A stretch of DNA of 25,736 nt from JBOGDS01 sp050743075 (GTDB lineage: Bacteria; Actinomycetota; Actinomycetes; Jiangellales; Jiangellaceae): positions 1-25,736 of the forward strand of contig JBOGDS010000052.1 in the NCBI GenBank assembly GCA_050743075.1, in the 5' to 3' direction. Each line of letters opens with the position of its first letter. The first letter of the stretch is position 1. Of the stretch, positions 14,099 through 22,078 are shown in pieces. The notes below the pieces were generated by a model, which did no database searches, had not been told where the DNA came from, and saw only the letters and a program-made list of their open reading frames with translations. Both the position numbers and the translations under genes were made by a program.

Positions 14099-16482
14099 GT
14101 GGTCTCCTTCGGCGGGCGTGGCCGCCATCGTTGGTGACGGGTCCGCCCCGCGGCGGTGTCGCGGATGAGCTCGAGGCGCGGCTTGGGACCGTCGGTACGG
14201 GTGGTCTGGGGCTTGCGCCGGCCGGCCGCGAACGGGAGTGGCCAGTCGGCACCACTGCCGGTGTACTCCTGAGCGGCTGCCGCGTGCAAGGTCCACATCG
14301 GGTCGTAGAGGTGCGTTCGGCCCAGCGCGACGAGGTCCGCTCTGCCGGCGAGGATCAGCGCGTTCACGTCCTCGGCCGACGAGATCGCCCCGACGGCGAT
14401 GACGGCGATGTCGACGGTGTTGGCGATCCGGTCGGCGTACGGCGTCTGGAAGCTGCGTCCGTACGCCGGCTTCTCGTCGGACACCACCTGCCCGGTCGAG
14501 ACGTCGATCGCGTCGGCGCCGTGGTCGGCGAACGCCTTCGCCACTGCGACCGCGTCGTCGGCGTCCATCCCGCCGGGGTACCAGTCGGTGGCCGAGATGC
14601 GTACGGACATCGGCTTGGTGGCCGGCCAGACCGTACGCAGCGCGTCGAACACCTCCAGCGGGTACCGCAGCCGGTTCGCCAGCGAGCCGCTGTAGCCGTC
14701 GGTGCGGTGGTTGGTCAGTGGCGACAGGAAGCTCGACAGCAGGTAGCCGTGCGCGCAATGCAGCTCCAGCAGGTCGAAGCCGGCGTCGGCCGCCCGGTGG
14801 GCGCAGGCGACGAACTCGTCGCGGATCGTGTGCATCGCGTCGACGTCGAGCTGCTGCGGGACCTGGTTGGCGGGGGAGTACGCCAGCGGCGATGGCGCGA
14901 CGACCGGCCAGTTCCCATCGGGCAGCGGCTCGTCCATACCCTCCCACATCAGCTTGGTCGAGCCCTTGCGTCCGGAGTGCCCGAGCTGGGCGCCGATCGC
15001 GGCCGTCGTCCGCGCGTGGACGAAGTCGACGATCCGTGTCCAGGCGGCGCCCTGCTCGTCGGTGTAGAGCCCGGTGCAGCCGGGCGTGATGCGCCCGGTC
15101 GGTGAGACGCACACCATCTCGGTCATCACCAGGCCGGCGCCGCCCAGCGCCTTGCTCCCGAGGTGCACCAGGTGGAAGTCGGTCGGGTCGCCGTCGCGCG
15201 CGGAGTACATGTCCATCGCCGAGACGACGACGCGGTTCTTCAGCCGCAGGCCGCGCAGCCGGAACGGCTGGAACATCGGGGGGCGGGCCACGGCCGGCGG
15301 CGAGGCGACGCCGCGCGCGACCTCGTGGCGCGCGAACCACTCGTCGGCGGCGGCCACGAACTCCGGGTCGCGCAGCCGAAGGTTGTCGTAGGTGACCCGG
15401 CGCGAGCGGGTGAGGATGTTGAACGCGAAGCGCGCCGGGTCCTGGTGCGTGTACTGGCCCAGATTCTCGAACCACTCCAGGCTGGCCTGGGCGGCCCGCT
15501 GGGTGGAGACGACGACCGGGCGGCGCTCAGCCTCGTACGCGGCGAGCGCGGCGTCGACCTCCTCGTTCTCGTGCAGCGACGCAGCCAGCGCCAGCGCGTC
15601 CTCCATCGCGAGCTTGGTGCCCGAGCCGATGGAGAAGTGTGCGGTGTGCGCGGCGTCGCCCAGCAGGACGACGTTGCCGTGTCGCCAGCTCGCGTTTCGG
15701 ATCGTCGCGAACTGCAGCCAGCGGGAGTTGTTCGCGTAGACGTTGTGGCCACCCAGCACGTGCGCGAACAGCTCGCGGATCTTCTTGATCGCCTCGTCGT
15801 CGCTCTCGCCGGGCTGGAAGGCCTGGTCCTCGGTCGCGTCGAAGCCGGCGGCCCGCCAGACGTCGTCGGCCATCTCGACGATGAACGTGCTGCCGGTGGC
15901 GTCGTACGGATAGCCGTGGATCTGCATGACGCCGTACGGCGTTTGCTCGATGTGGAACGTGAACGCGTCGAACACCAGGTCGGTGCCGAGCCACATGTAG
16001 CGGCAGCGGCGGCGATCGAGCTGCGGGCCGAACGAGCCGGCGTAGCGGGCGCGGACGGCGGAGTTGGTGCCGTCGCCGGCGACGACCAGGTCGTGCGTCG
16101 CCGCGAGGTCGTCGACGTCGGGGGCCTCCGCGCGGAAGCGAATCCGCACGCCGAGCGCCGCGCACCGGTCCTGCAGGATGTTCAGCAGCCGGCGCCGGCT
16201 CATCGCGGCGAAGCCGTGCCCGCCGCTGGTGACGACCTGACCGCGGTAGTGGACGTCGATGTCGTCCCAGCGGGCGAACCCGCGCTGCATGGCCCGGTGG
16301 ATTTCAGCGTCGGCATGCTCGATGCCGCCGAGCGTCTCGTCGGAGAAGACCACGCCGAAGCCGAACGTGTCGTCGGGCGCGTTTCGCTCCCAGACGGTGA
16401 TCTCGCGCGCCGGGTCCAGGCGCTTGGCCAGCGCGGCGAAGTAGAGCCCGCCGGGACCGCCGCCGACGACTGCGATGCGCAT
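14095..16482 (-). CDS. Bifunctional FAD monooxygenase / Old Yellow Enzyme (2-aminobenzoyl-CoA or salicylyl-CoA hydroxylase type)
   Basis: 795 residues, a natural fusion. The N-terminal part (about 1-390) is a flavoprotein aromatic hydroxylase: VVGGGPGGLYFA at 5-16, and GDAAHTAHFSIGSGTKLAME in the FAD ribityl site. The C-terminal part (about 400-760) is an OYE-type FMN reductase: NRVVVSAMDMYSA, ELHCAHGYLLSSFLSPLTNH, GYSGSLANRLRYPLEVFDAL. This arrangement is known for 2-aminobenzoyl-CoA monooxygenase/reductase (Azoarcus evansii) and salicylyl-CoA 5-hydroxylase, which hydroxylate the ring of the CoA thioester and, in the former, reduce it. It heads the leftward operon. Neighbouring ligase and RidA genes favour 2-aminobenzoyl-CoA. 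ATG 16482 follows AGAAGG at a suitable distance. Confidence 0.92.
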   Translation of the reverse strand: MRIAVVGGGPGGLYFAALAKRLDPAREITVWERNAPDDTFGFGVVFSDETLGGIEHADAEIHRAMQRGFARWDDIDVHYRGQVVTSGGHGFAAMSRRRLLNILQDRCAALGVRIRFRAEAPDVDDLAATHDLVVAGDGTNSAVRARYAGSFGPQLDRRRCRYMWLGTDLVFDAFTFHIEQTPYGVMQIHGYPYDATGSTFIVEMADDVWRAAGFDATEDQAFQPGESDDEAIKKIRELFAHVLGGHNVYANNSRWLQFATIRNASWRHGNVVLLGDAAHTAHFSIGSGTKLAMEDALALAASLHENEEVDAALAAYEAERRPVVVSTQRAAQASLEWFENLGQYTHQDPARFAFNILTRSRRVTYDNLRLRDPEFVAAADEWFARHEVARGVASPPAVARPPMFQPFRLRGLRLKNRVVVSAMDMYSARDGDPTDFHLVHLGSKALGGAGLVMTEMVCVSPTGRITPGCTGLYTDEQGAAWTRIVDFVHARTTAAIGAQLGHSGRKGSTKLMWEGMDEPLPDGNWPVVAPSPLAYSPANQVPQQLDVDAMHTIRDEFVACAHRAADAGFDLLELHCAHGYLLSSFLSPLTNHRTDGYSGSLANRLRYPLEVFDALRTVWPATKPMSVRISATDWYPGGMDADDAVAVAKAFADHGADAIDVSTGQVVSDEKPAYGRSFQTPYADRIANTVDIAVIAVGAISSAEDVNALILAGRADLVALGRTHLYDPMWTLHAAAAQEYTGSGADWPLPFAAGRRKPQTTRTDGPKPRLELIRDTAAGRTRHQRWRPRPPKETT

Positions 16483-16513
16483 GCGACACCTTCTTCAGGC
16501 CATATGCTGGCTG

Positions 16514-16529
16514 TGTTACGACAGTAACA
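16514..16529. promoter_or_regulatory. Candidate PaaX-type operator 1, divergent catabolic promoter
   Basis: TGTTAC-GACA-GTAACA is a perfect 6-bp inverted repeat in the 94-bp gap between the monooxygenase and hydratase genes. It matches the pattern TGTYAC-N4-GTRACR also found at 20951-20966 and, with one mismatch, at 22079-22094. One bound dimer here could control both operons. Confidence 0.6.
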
Positions 16530-16576
16530 GTGACGCTATTCCGTTCGGGCCACCGATCGTGGAGGTTCTCGTAGCC

Positions 16577-17404
16577 ATGAGCCCGTTCCGCGGTTCGGTC
16601 CCGTTCACCGAGGACTGGAAGCACTTCCGGTTCGCTCGCGACGGCAGCGTGGCGACGCTGACCTTCGACCGCCCGGACAAGCTCAACGCGCTCACATTCG
16701 AGGCCTACGCCGACCTGCGCGACCTGCTCGCCGAGCTGCCGCACCGCGGCGACACCAGGGTGCTCCTTCTGCGCGGCGAGGGACGCTCCTTCTGCTCCGG
16801 CGGGGATGTCAACGAGATCATCGGCGCGACGCTGCAGATGGGCCCCGACGAGCTGCTGGCCTTCACCCGGATGACTGGCGACGTGGTCAAGGCGATGCGG
16901 GAGTGCCCCCTTCCGATCATCGCGGCGGTCCACGGCACGGCGGCAGGTGCCGGTTCGGTGATCGCGCTGGCCGCCGACTTCCGGGTGGTCGCGCGGTCGG
17001 CTCGGTTCGCGTTCCTGTTCACCAAGGTCGGCCTGGCCGGTGCCGACATGGGTGCGGCCTACCTGCTGCCGCGGCTGGTCGGGCTGGGCCGGGCCACCCA
17101 GCTGCTGATGCTGGGCGACACCGTGGCGGCCGCCGACGCCGAGCGCTACGGACTGGTCAGCGAGCTGGTCGACGACGACGCGCTCGACGCCTCGGCGCAG
17201 GAGCTGGCGCAGCGGCTGGCTGCGGGTCCCACGCAGGCGTATGCGCAGACCAAGGCCCTGCTGACCCGCGAACTGGACATGGGGCTGTCAGCGGCCGTCG
17301 AGCTGGAGGCGCAGACGCAGGCGCTGCTGATGAAGGGCGCCGACTACCGCGAGTTCCATGCGGCGTTCACCGAGAAGCGCCCGCCGACGTGGCAGGGCCG
17401 CTGA
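16577..17404 (+). CDS. Enoyl-CoA hydratase/isomerase family protein
   Basis: 275 residues, crotonase fold, CoA-thioester chemistry after ring reduction. Oxyanion-hole segments are SFCSGGDVNE (71-80) and HGTAAGAGSV (119-128). The usual first catalytic Glu (as in GGGCELA) is replaced here by GSVIALA, and the second region reads GLAGADMGAAYLLPR with Asp157, so its reaction may differ from plain hydration. ATG 16577 is preferred because GGAGG lies at 16561-16565; an upstream in-frame ATG at 16475 would overlap the divergent gene and swallow the operator. The stop shares one base with the acyl-CoA dehydrogenase ATG, so the two form an operon. Confidence 0.88.
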   Translation: MSPFRGSVPFTEDWKHFRFARDGSVATLTFDRPDKLNALTFEAYADLRDLLAELPHRGDTRVLLLRGEGRSFCSGGDVNEIIGATLQMGPDELLAFTRMTGDVVKAMRECPLPIIAAVHGTAAGAGSVIALAADFRVVARSARFAFLFTKVGLAGADMGAAYLLPRLVGLGRATQLLMLGDTVAAADAERYGLVSELVDDDALDASAQELAQRLAAGPTQAYAQTKALLTRELDMGLSAAVELEAQTQALLMKGADYREFHAAFTEKRPPTWQGR

Positions 17405-18552
17405 TGCCCGCCTTCGACCTCAGCGCCGAGCAGCGGGAGCTCATGGAGTGGGTCCGCTCGGTCGCCGCGGCCCGGCTGGTTCCTCTCGCGGAAGCTGCCG
17501 AGCACGGCGCGGTCAACCGCGAGCTGCTCAAGGCGATCGGGGACCTGGGGCTACTGGCCCGGCTGTTTCCCGGGGTCGCCGACGACACCCCCACCCGGGA
17601 GGCGGCGGCGACGGACCTGTGCCTGCTGCGCGAGTCGCTGGCGACCGTGTCGACCGAGGCCGAGACCGCGCTCGCGCTGCAGGGGCTGGGTACGTACCCG
17701 GTGCTGCAGTCGGGGTCGGCCGAGCAGGTCGCACGCTGGGTTCCGGCCGTGGCGGCCGGTGACGCGGTGGCCGCGTTCGCCCTCACGGAGCCGGCCGCCG
17801 GTTCGGACGCGGGCGCGCTGCGCCTGGCCGCCGAGCCCGACGGCGCCGGGTGGCGGCTGTCCGGGGAGAAGGCCTGGATCTCCAATGCTCCAGACGCCGA
17901 CGTCTACACCGTCTTCGCCCGGACGACGCCCGACGTGCGGTCGCGAGGGGTCAGCGCGTTCGTCGTGCCGGGCGACCGGCCGGGCCTGTCCGGCGAGCAC
18001 CTGGACATGGTCGCGCCGCACCCGATCGGGACGCTGGTCTTCGACGGGGTACGGGTCGAGCCCGGCGAGCTGCTCGGGGAGGTCGACCGCGGCTTCGCGG
18101 TCGCCATGCGCACGCTCGACCTGTTCCGGCCAAGCGTGGGCGCGTTCGCCGTCGGCATGGCGCAGGCAGCCCTGGACGCGGCAGTGGCTCATGGCGGCGA
18201 GCGGGAGGCGTTCGGCGCGCCGCTGAGGGACATGCAGTCGGTGTCGCACGCGCTGGCCGAGATGGCGACCCGCATCGACGCCGCGCGGCTGCTGGTCTAC
18301 CGGGCAGCTGCGGCCGTCGACGCCGGAGCCGCGGGAGTGGCCACGACGTCGGCGATGGCGAAGCTGTTCGCGACCGAGACCGCCCAGTACGTCGTCGACG
18401 CCGCGATCCAGATCCACGGCGCGCGGGCCCTGCAGCGGGGTCACCTGCTCGAGCACCTCTACCGGGCCGTCCGCTCGCCGCGGATCTACGAGGGCGCGTC
18501 CGAGGTCCAGCGCTCGATCATCGCCCGCGAGCTGTACCGCGGTCGCCCCTGA
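17404..18552 (+). CDS. Acyl-CoA dehydrogenase family protein
   Basis: 382 residues, standard ACAD length: alpha-helical N-terminus (FDLSAEQRELMEWVRSVAA), a central beta domain with AFALTEPAAGSDAG and WISNAPDADVY, and a C-terminal domain ending in IYEGASEVQRSIIAREL, where E363 of YEG sits at the catalytic-base position. FAD-dependent alpha,beta-dehydrogenation of a CoA thioester, here probably of a ring-derived intermediate. ATG 17404 overlaps the hydratase TGA by one base. Its stop is 11 bp from the converging PIN pseudogene, with no clear terminator between. Confidence 0.92.
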   Translation: MPAFDLSAEQRELMEWVRSVAAARLVPLAEAAEHGAVNRELLKAIGDLGLLARLFPGVADDTPTREAAATDLCLLRESLATVSTEAETALALQGLGTYPVLQSGSAEQVARWVPAVAAGDAVAAFALTEPAAGSDAGALRLAAEPDGAGWRLSGEKAWISNAPDADVYTVFARTTPDVRSRGVSAFVVPGDRPGLSGEHLDMVAPHPIGTLVFDGVRVEPGELLGEVDRGFAVAMRTLDLFRPSVGAFAVGMAQAALDAAVAHGGEREAFGAPLRDMQSVSHALAEMATRIDAARLLVYRAAAAVDAGAAGVATTSAMAKLFATETAQYVVDAAIQIHGARALQRGHLLEHLYRAVRSPRIYEGASEVQRSIIARELYRGRP

Positions 18553-18563
18553 TCCGCCGCTGG

Positions 18564-18985
18564 TCACGTCTGCCTGAGCAGATGCAGCGCGGCGCGTGGC
18601 GACCGGACCTGGACCGCCAGATCGGCTGCCAGCAGAGCCGCATCGCCGGAGATGATCGCGTCGGCGCGGGCGTCGACAGCGAGCGCGACCAGGTCATCGT
18701 CCTTCGGATCGCGCGTTCGCGTCGTGACGCCCACCGGGTCCGGGTGGCTGTGCGCGCGCACGCGAACGGTGTCGCAGTAGGGGATGGCGTTGTCCGGCAA
18801 AAGTGGCGACGGAGCTTGCGATGCAGCAGGGCACGCCGAAACTCGCCGATGAGACGCGGGCAGCTCACGGCGACGAGCGCCGAGTCGTCCACCAGGTCGA
18901 CGAGTTGTCCGCAGGCACCCCTGGGCGCAATGGCCGCTGACACATACACGTTGGCGTCGATGACCACCTGGGCGGGTTGGGTCAT
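18564..18985 (-). pseudogene. PIN-domain (VapC-like) toxin, frameshifted
   Basis: From ATG 18985 the frame reads MTQPAQVVIDANVYVSAAIA, with the first PIN acidic residue in IDANVYVS, then SCPRLIGEFRRALLHRKLRR. Near 18795-18801 the frame is lost. The rest (PDNAIPYCDTVRV, TRDPKDDDLVALAVD, ADAIISGDAALL) with the remaining acidic residues continues in another frame to a stop at 18564. One missing base would explain it. Such proteins are metal-dependent RNases toxic to the cell, and this one should be inactive. Its start overlaps the antitoxin stop by 4 bp (ATGA), the usual toxin-antitoxin arrangement. Confidence 0.82.
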
Positions 18986-19254
18986 CCCGCATGCCGGGCA
19001 GCGTCGCCCTCGCGGATCTCGCCGACCACCCCGACGGCCAGCTCCATGGCGGCCTTCTCCTCGATCTCCGGCGCGTCGGCTCGCCTGACCCGGTCAAGAG
19101 CAGCACGCAGGTCGTAGCGGTCGCGCAGAGCATCCTCGATCACTTCGTAGACGCGCCTGCCCTCGCGGGCGGCCTCGATCCTTGCTGCCCGCAGGAGCGG
19201 TTCGTCCACCGTCAGCGTCGTGCGCGTGCGCCTCATGCCAGCCATGGCAAGCAC
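18982..19254 (-). CDS. Ribbon-helix-helix antitoxin (VapB-like)
   Basis: Up to 90 residues. RTRTTLTVDEPLLRAARIEA is a typical ribbon-helix-helix N-terminus (strand then helix), followed by an acidic, helical C-terminal region that would bind the toxin. GTG 19254, ATG 19245 and ATG 19236 are all possible starts; AAGGTG upstream slightly favours 19254, while the fold would begin at MRRTRTT (19236). It precedes and overlaps the broken PIN toxin gene. It may still be expressed as an autoregulatory DNA-binding protein. The module is inserted between two catabolic genes. Confidence 0.75.
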   Translation of the reverse strand: MLAMAGMRRTRTTLTVDEPLLRAARIEAAREGRRVYEVIEDALRDRYDLRAALDRVRRADAPEIEEKAAMELAVGVVGEIREGDAARHAG

Positions 19255-19278
19255 CGCGGCACCTTGATGCCTTGATGC

Positions 19279-20913
19279 TCAACGATCATCGTCGACGTCC
19301 TCCTGCCGCAGCTTGAAGCGCTGCAGCTTGCCGGTCTGCGTCTTGGGCAGCGCGTCGCGGAACTCGAGCCGGCGCGGGTACTTGTACGGCGCGATGGTCG
19401 CCTTGGCGTGCTCCTGCAGCGCCCCGCGGGCCGCGTCGTCGCGCGGTGCTCCGTCGCGAACCACGACGTACGCCGTGATGACCTGGCCGCGGTCGGGGTC
19501 GGGGACGCCCACCACCGCGCACTCCAGGACGTCGGGATGGCTGAGCAGCGCCTGCTCGACCTCGGGGCCGGCGACGTTGTAGCCGGACGTGATGATCATG
19601 TCGTCGCTGCGGGCCTGGTACCAGAAGTAGCCGTCGTCGTCGCGGACGTAGGTGTCGCCGGTGACGTTCCAGCCGTCCTGGACGTAGACCTTCTGCCGCT
19701 CGTCGTCGAGGTACCGGCAGCCGGTCGGGCCACGGACGGCCAGCCGACCCGCGGTGCCCGTCGGGGCCTCGTCGCCCTGCGGATCGAGGATGGTGGCGAC
19801 GTAGCCCGGCACAGCCTTACCTGTCGAGCCCGGCCGGATGTCGTCGCCGGTCGTCGCGATGAAGATGTGCAGCATCTCCGTGGAGCCGATGCCGTCGATG
19901 ATGCGGATGCCGGTGGCCTCGTGGACGGCCCGCCACGTCGCCTCGGGGAGGTGCTCGCCGGCCGAGACGGCCTGGCGGAGCCTGCCGAGCTGGTCGGCCT
20001 TGCCTGCGGCGATCATCGCGCGGTACGCGGTGGGCGCCGTGGACAGGATCGTCACGCCGTGCTGCGCGACGGCATCGGCCAGCTCGTCCGGCGTCGCCTT
20101 CTCGATCAGCAGGGCCGCGGCGCCGGCATGCAGCGGGAAGACCAGCCCGGCACCGAGGCCGAACGTGAAGGCGAACGGTGCCGTCGTGGTGAACACGTCG
20201 TCCTGGTTGGGGCGCAGGACGTAACGGCTGAACGTGTCGGCGTTGGCCAGCACATCGCGGTGGAAGTGCATCGTGACCTTGGGCCGGCCGGTGGTGCCGG
20301 ACGTCAGCGCGAGCAGGGCGACGTCGTCGGCCGCCGTCTGCACGGAGTCGAAATCCGAGGGCGGGTCCGCGCTGCGAGCGGTGAGGTCGTCCGCATCGTC
20401 GCCGCCGTAGGGCACGACCGGAAGCCGCGGGCTGGCTTGGTCCCGGGCCGCGAGGAGATCGGCGAGAAAGCGGTGATCGCAGATCGCCAGCCGGGGCTGC
20501 GTCAGCTCGATGGTGGTCACCAACTCCGTAGTGCGCAGGAGCGGCATGGTGAGCACGACCACGCCGCCGGCCTTGAGCACACCCAGCCAGCTGGCGACCA
20601 GCCACGGGTTGTTGGGGGCGCGGAGCAGCACCCGGTTGCCCGGCTGCAGCCCGAGTTGGCCGGCGAGCACGTGTGCCACCTGGTTCGCCCGGTCGCGGAG
20701 CTGGCCGTATGTCCAGGTCTCGGTGTCGGTGAGCAGGCAGGGCCGGTCCGCGCCGAGCCGTTCGATGGCGTCGTCGAGGAGGCGGTCGGCGCAGTTGAGC
20801 CGGTCCGGGTAGGCAAGTTCCGGCAGGTTGAACAGGAACTGCGGCCACTGCTCTGCCGGGGGCAGCCGGTCCCTGGCGAACGTGTCGACGTGGGCGGAAC
20901 GCGACAGCGGCAT
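19279..20913 (-). CDS. Benzoate-CoA ligase family, probable 2-aminobenzoate-CoA ligase
   Basis: 544-residue ANL-superfamily enzyme activating an aromatic acid with ATP and CoA. Motifs: LALTSGTTGRPKVTMHFHRD (201-220, phosphate loop), FAFTFGLGAG, GIGSTEMLHIF (adenine site), YVQDGWNVTGDTYVRDDDG, and the C-terminal catalytic Lys in LPKTQTGKLQRFKLR. The TMHFHRD and AFTFGLG segments are characteristic of the benzoate/2-aminobenzoate-CoA ligase branch. It would supply the CoA thioester to the monooxygenase-OYE protein. It is transcribed alone, leftward, from a promoter carrying the candidate operator at 20951-20966. GAGGTGAG lies just before ATG 20913. Confidence 0.92.
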   Translation of the reverse strand: MPLSRSAHVDTFARDRLPPAEQWPQFLFNLPELAYPDRLNCADRLLDDAIERLGADRPCLLTDTETWTYGQLRDRANQVAHVLAGQLGLQPGNRVLLRAPNNPWLVASWLGVLKAGGVVVLTMPLLRTTELVTTIELTQPRLAICDHRFLADLLAARDQASPRLPVVPYGGDDADDLTARSADPPSDFDSVQTAADDVALLALTSGTTGRPKVTMHFHRDVLANADTFSRYVLRPNQDDVFTTTAPFAFTFGLGAGLVFPLHAGAAALLIEKATPDELADAVAQHGVTILSTAPTAYRAMIAAGKADQLGRLRQAVSAGEHLPEATWRAVHEATGIRIIDGIGSTEMLHIFIATTGDDIRPGSTGKAVPGYVATILDPQGDEAPTGTAGRLAVRGPTGCRYLDDERQKVYVQDGWNVTGDTYVRDDDGYFWYQARSDDMIITSGYNVAGPEVEQALLSHPDVLECAVVGVPDPDRGQVITAYVVVRDGAPRDDAARGALQEHAKATIAPYKYPRRLEFRDALPKTQTGKLQRFKLRQEDVDDDR

Positions 20914-20950
20914 GGCTCACCTCGGCGTGAGTCGGGTACGTCCGAGAGTC

Positions 20951-20966
20951 TGTCACCGTGGTGACG
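20951..20966. promoter_or_regulatory. Candidate PaaX-type operator 2, ligase promoter
   Basis: TGTCAC-CGTG-GTGACG, an inverted repeat of the same form as 16514-16529. It lies directly downstream of a leftward TTGACT -35-like hexamer (20974-20969) and so between -35 and a weak -10-like CAGACT. That is a classic place for a repressor to block RNA polymerase. Confidence 0.6.
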
Positions 20967-20968
20967 GC

Positions 20969-20974
20969 AGTCAA
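20969..20974 (-). promoter_or_regulatory. -35-like hexamer of the ligase promoter
   Basis: TTGACT read leftward, 16 bp from a CAGACT -10-like hexamer, about 55 bp upstream of the ligase ATG. The -10 is poor, so a regulated or weak promoter is expected. Confidence 0.4.
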
Positions 20975-21075
20975 GGCACCGCCATATCAGCGCCGGCGCC
21001 GCCGGACTGCCCGTCCTCGCCTGTCAGCGGCCTTGACGAGAATGGGAGTTCGGCAATGCTCAGGAGGACTCGACG

Positions 21076-21756
21076 ATGACGCAGGACCCGGACACCGATC
21101 GGCGGCCGCCGCTCGATCACAACGGTGCCGAGGCGGCCCTACGCGCCCAGATCCTGGCGACTGAGCACTGGAGCTTGTTGGCGACGCGCAGCATGACCTG
21201 GTCGGAGATCTTCAGCCGGACCGGCATCTTCCTGACGGTTCTCTCAGCCGCCGTGGTGGCGCTGTCGCTGATGGCCCAGGCAACGGGTTACGGGGAGGGT
21301 TTCCGTGTCTTCGCGCTGCTGGTGCTGCCGATCGTGCTCCTGGTCGGCTTGGGGACGTACGTCCGGTTGGTCGAGGCGGACATCGAGGACGTCTGGCTCG
21401 TCGTGGGGATGAATCGGCTCCGCCACGCCTACCTCGAGCTCGCACCAGACCTCGGCCCGTACTTCGTCACCAGTCCTCACGACGACATGCGTGGCGTGCT
21501 CCACACCTACAGCTTCCGCCGTGACGTCGGCATCATCCATCTGCTGTCCGGCTCGCCGGTGATCGTCGGCATCATCGACACCGTGATCGCCGGCGTGCTG
21601 GCCGCCATCGCGTGCCAGGCGCTCGGCTTTGCGGTCGCTGTGCAGATCGGCGTCGGGCTCCTGGTGACGCTGCTGACAGCCGCGATGCTGGGTGCCCTCG
21701 GCTACCGGAGGATCGGCCAGGTCAGCCGCGACTATCGCCCGCGATTCCCGAGCTGA
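21076..21756 (+). CDS. Membrane protein of unknown function, four predicted membrane segments
   Basis: 226 residues. I do not recognise the family. An acidic N-terminus (about 1-45) precedes two membrane segments (about 50-70 and 76-98), a polar loop with DDMRGVLHTYSF (about 100-155), then two more segments (about 158-180 and 184-208) and a basic C-terminus. ATG 21076 has AGGAGG at 21062-21067. It is divergent from the ligase, sharing a 162-bp gap that contains the candidate operator, so it might be part of the same regulon, for example in uptake, but nothing in the sequence shows transport function. Confidence 0.75.
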   Translation: MTQDPDTDRRPPLDHNGAEAALRAQILATEHWSLLATRSMTWSEIFSRTGIFLTVLSAAVVALSLMAQATGYGEGFRVFALLVLPIVLLVGLGTYVRLVEADIEDVWLVVGMNRLRHAYLELAPDLGPYFVTSPHDDMRGVLHTYSFRRDVGIIHLLSGSPVIVGIIDTVIAGVLAAIACQALGFAVAVQIGVGLLVTLLTAAMLGALGYRRIGQVSRDYRPRFPS

Positions 21757-21844
21757 GTGGGTGCGCGTCGAGGCGGGCTTCGCGGCCATGGCGGCGAGGC
21801 TCGCGCTGGCTCAGGCCGGCCGCGGCCCGCATTGATCGCAGCAT
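21757..21844 (-). pseudogene. Remnant of an Xre-type helix-turn-helix gene
   Basis: Read leftward from ATG 21844, with GGAG just upstream, the frame gives MLRSMRAAAGLSQRE. One base later, in the next frame, it continues as LAAMAAKPASTRTHS. Joined, this resembles the start of Xre/Cro HTH proteins (AGLSQRELAAMAG-type). Similarity ends at the stop of the membrane protein gene. It is a short match and could be chance. Confidence 0.3.
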
Positions 21845-22070
21845 GGCTCCTGCCAACCTGCCAGAGATCTTGTCTTCCAGCCTTCTGTGAGTCGGACCGA
21901 GTCGGGTTGGGCAAGCGCGTTCCGATGAGCTGTGGACGGCACGAGGAGGGACCGGGTGCCGGTGGTGGCAGCTTCCCAGCCCGGGGAGTACGGGTGACCG
22001 GTCGACGTGCCCGCTCGCGGAGGAGGGAGCCGCCCGCCCAACGAGGCCGCGGCGGTGCGGAAGGCAGCGC
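21845..22070. other. Intergenic stretch without recognised features
   Basis: Together with the Xre-like remnant this forms a gap of about 340 bases before the PaaX-type gene. I found no convincing protein, tRNA, riboswitch or terminator. Several short GC-rich inverted repeats exist (for example around GACCGGTC at 21997-22004), but they are expected at this base composition. Confidence 0.5.
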
Positions 22071-22078
22071 GTGACGTA

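Noticed and set aside
13325..15475. Extension of the cyclase frame upstream to about 716 codons
   Set aside because: The part before 14098 is antisense-like Arg/Pro-rich sequence in a shifted frame over the monooxygenase gene. GTG 14098 has a good ribosome site and overlaps the upstream stop.
21845..22070. Riboswitch or structured RNA leader upstream of the PaaX-type gene
   Set aside because: The GGTGCCGGTGGTGGCAG stretch hints at a structured leader, but I could not assemble the conserved core of any known riboswitch. The likely transcription start is downstream at the GTG.
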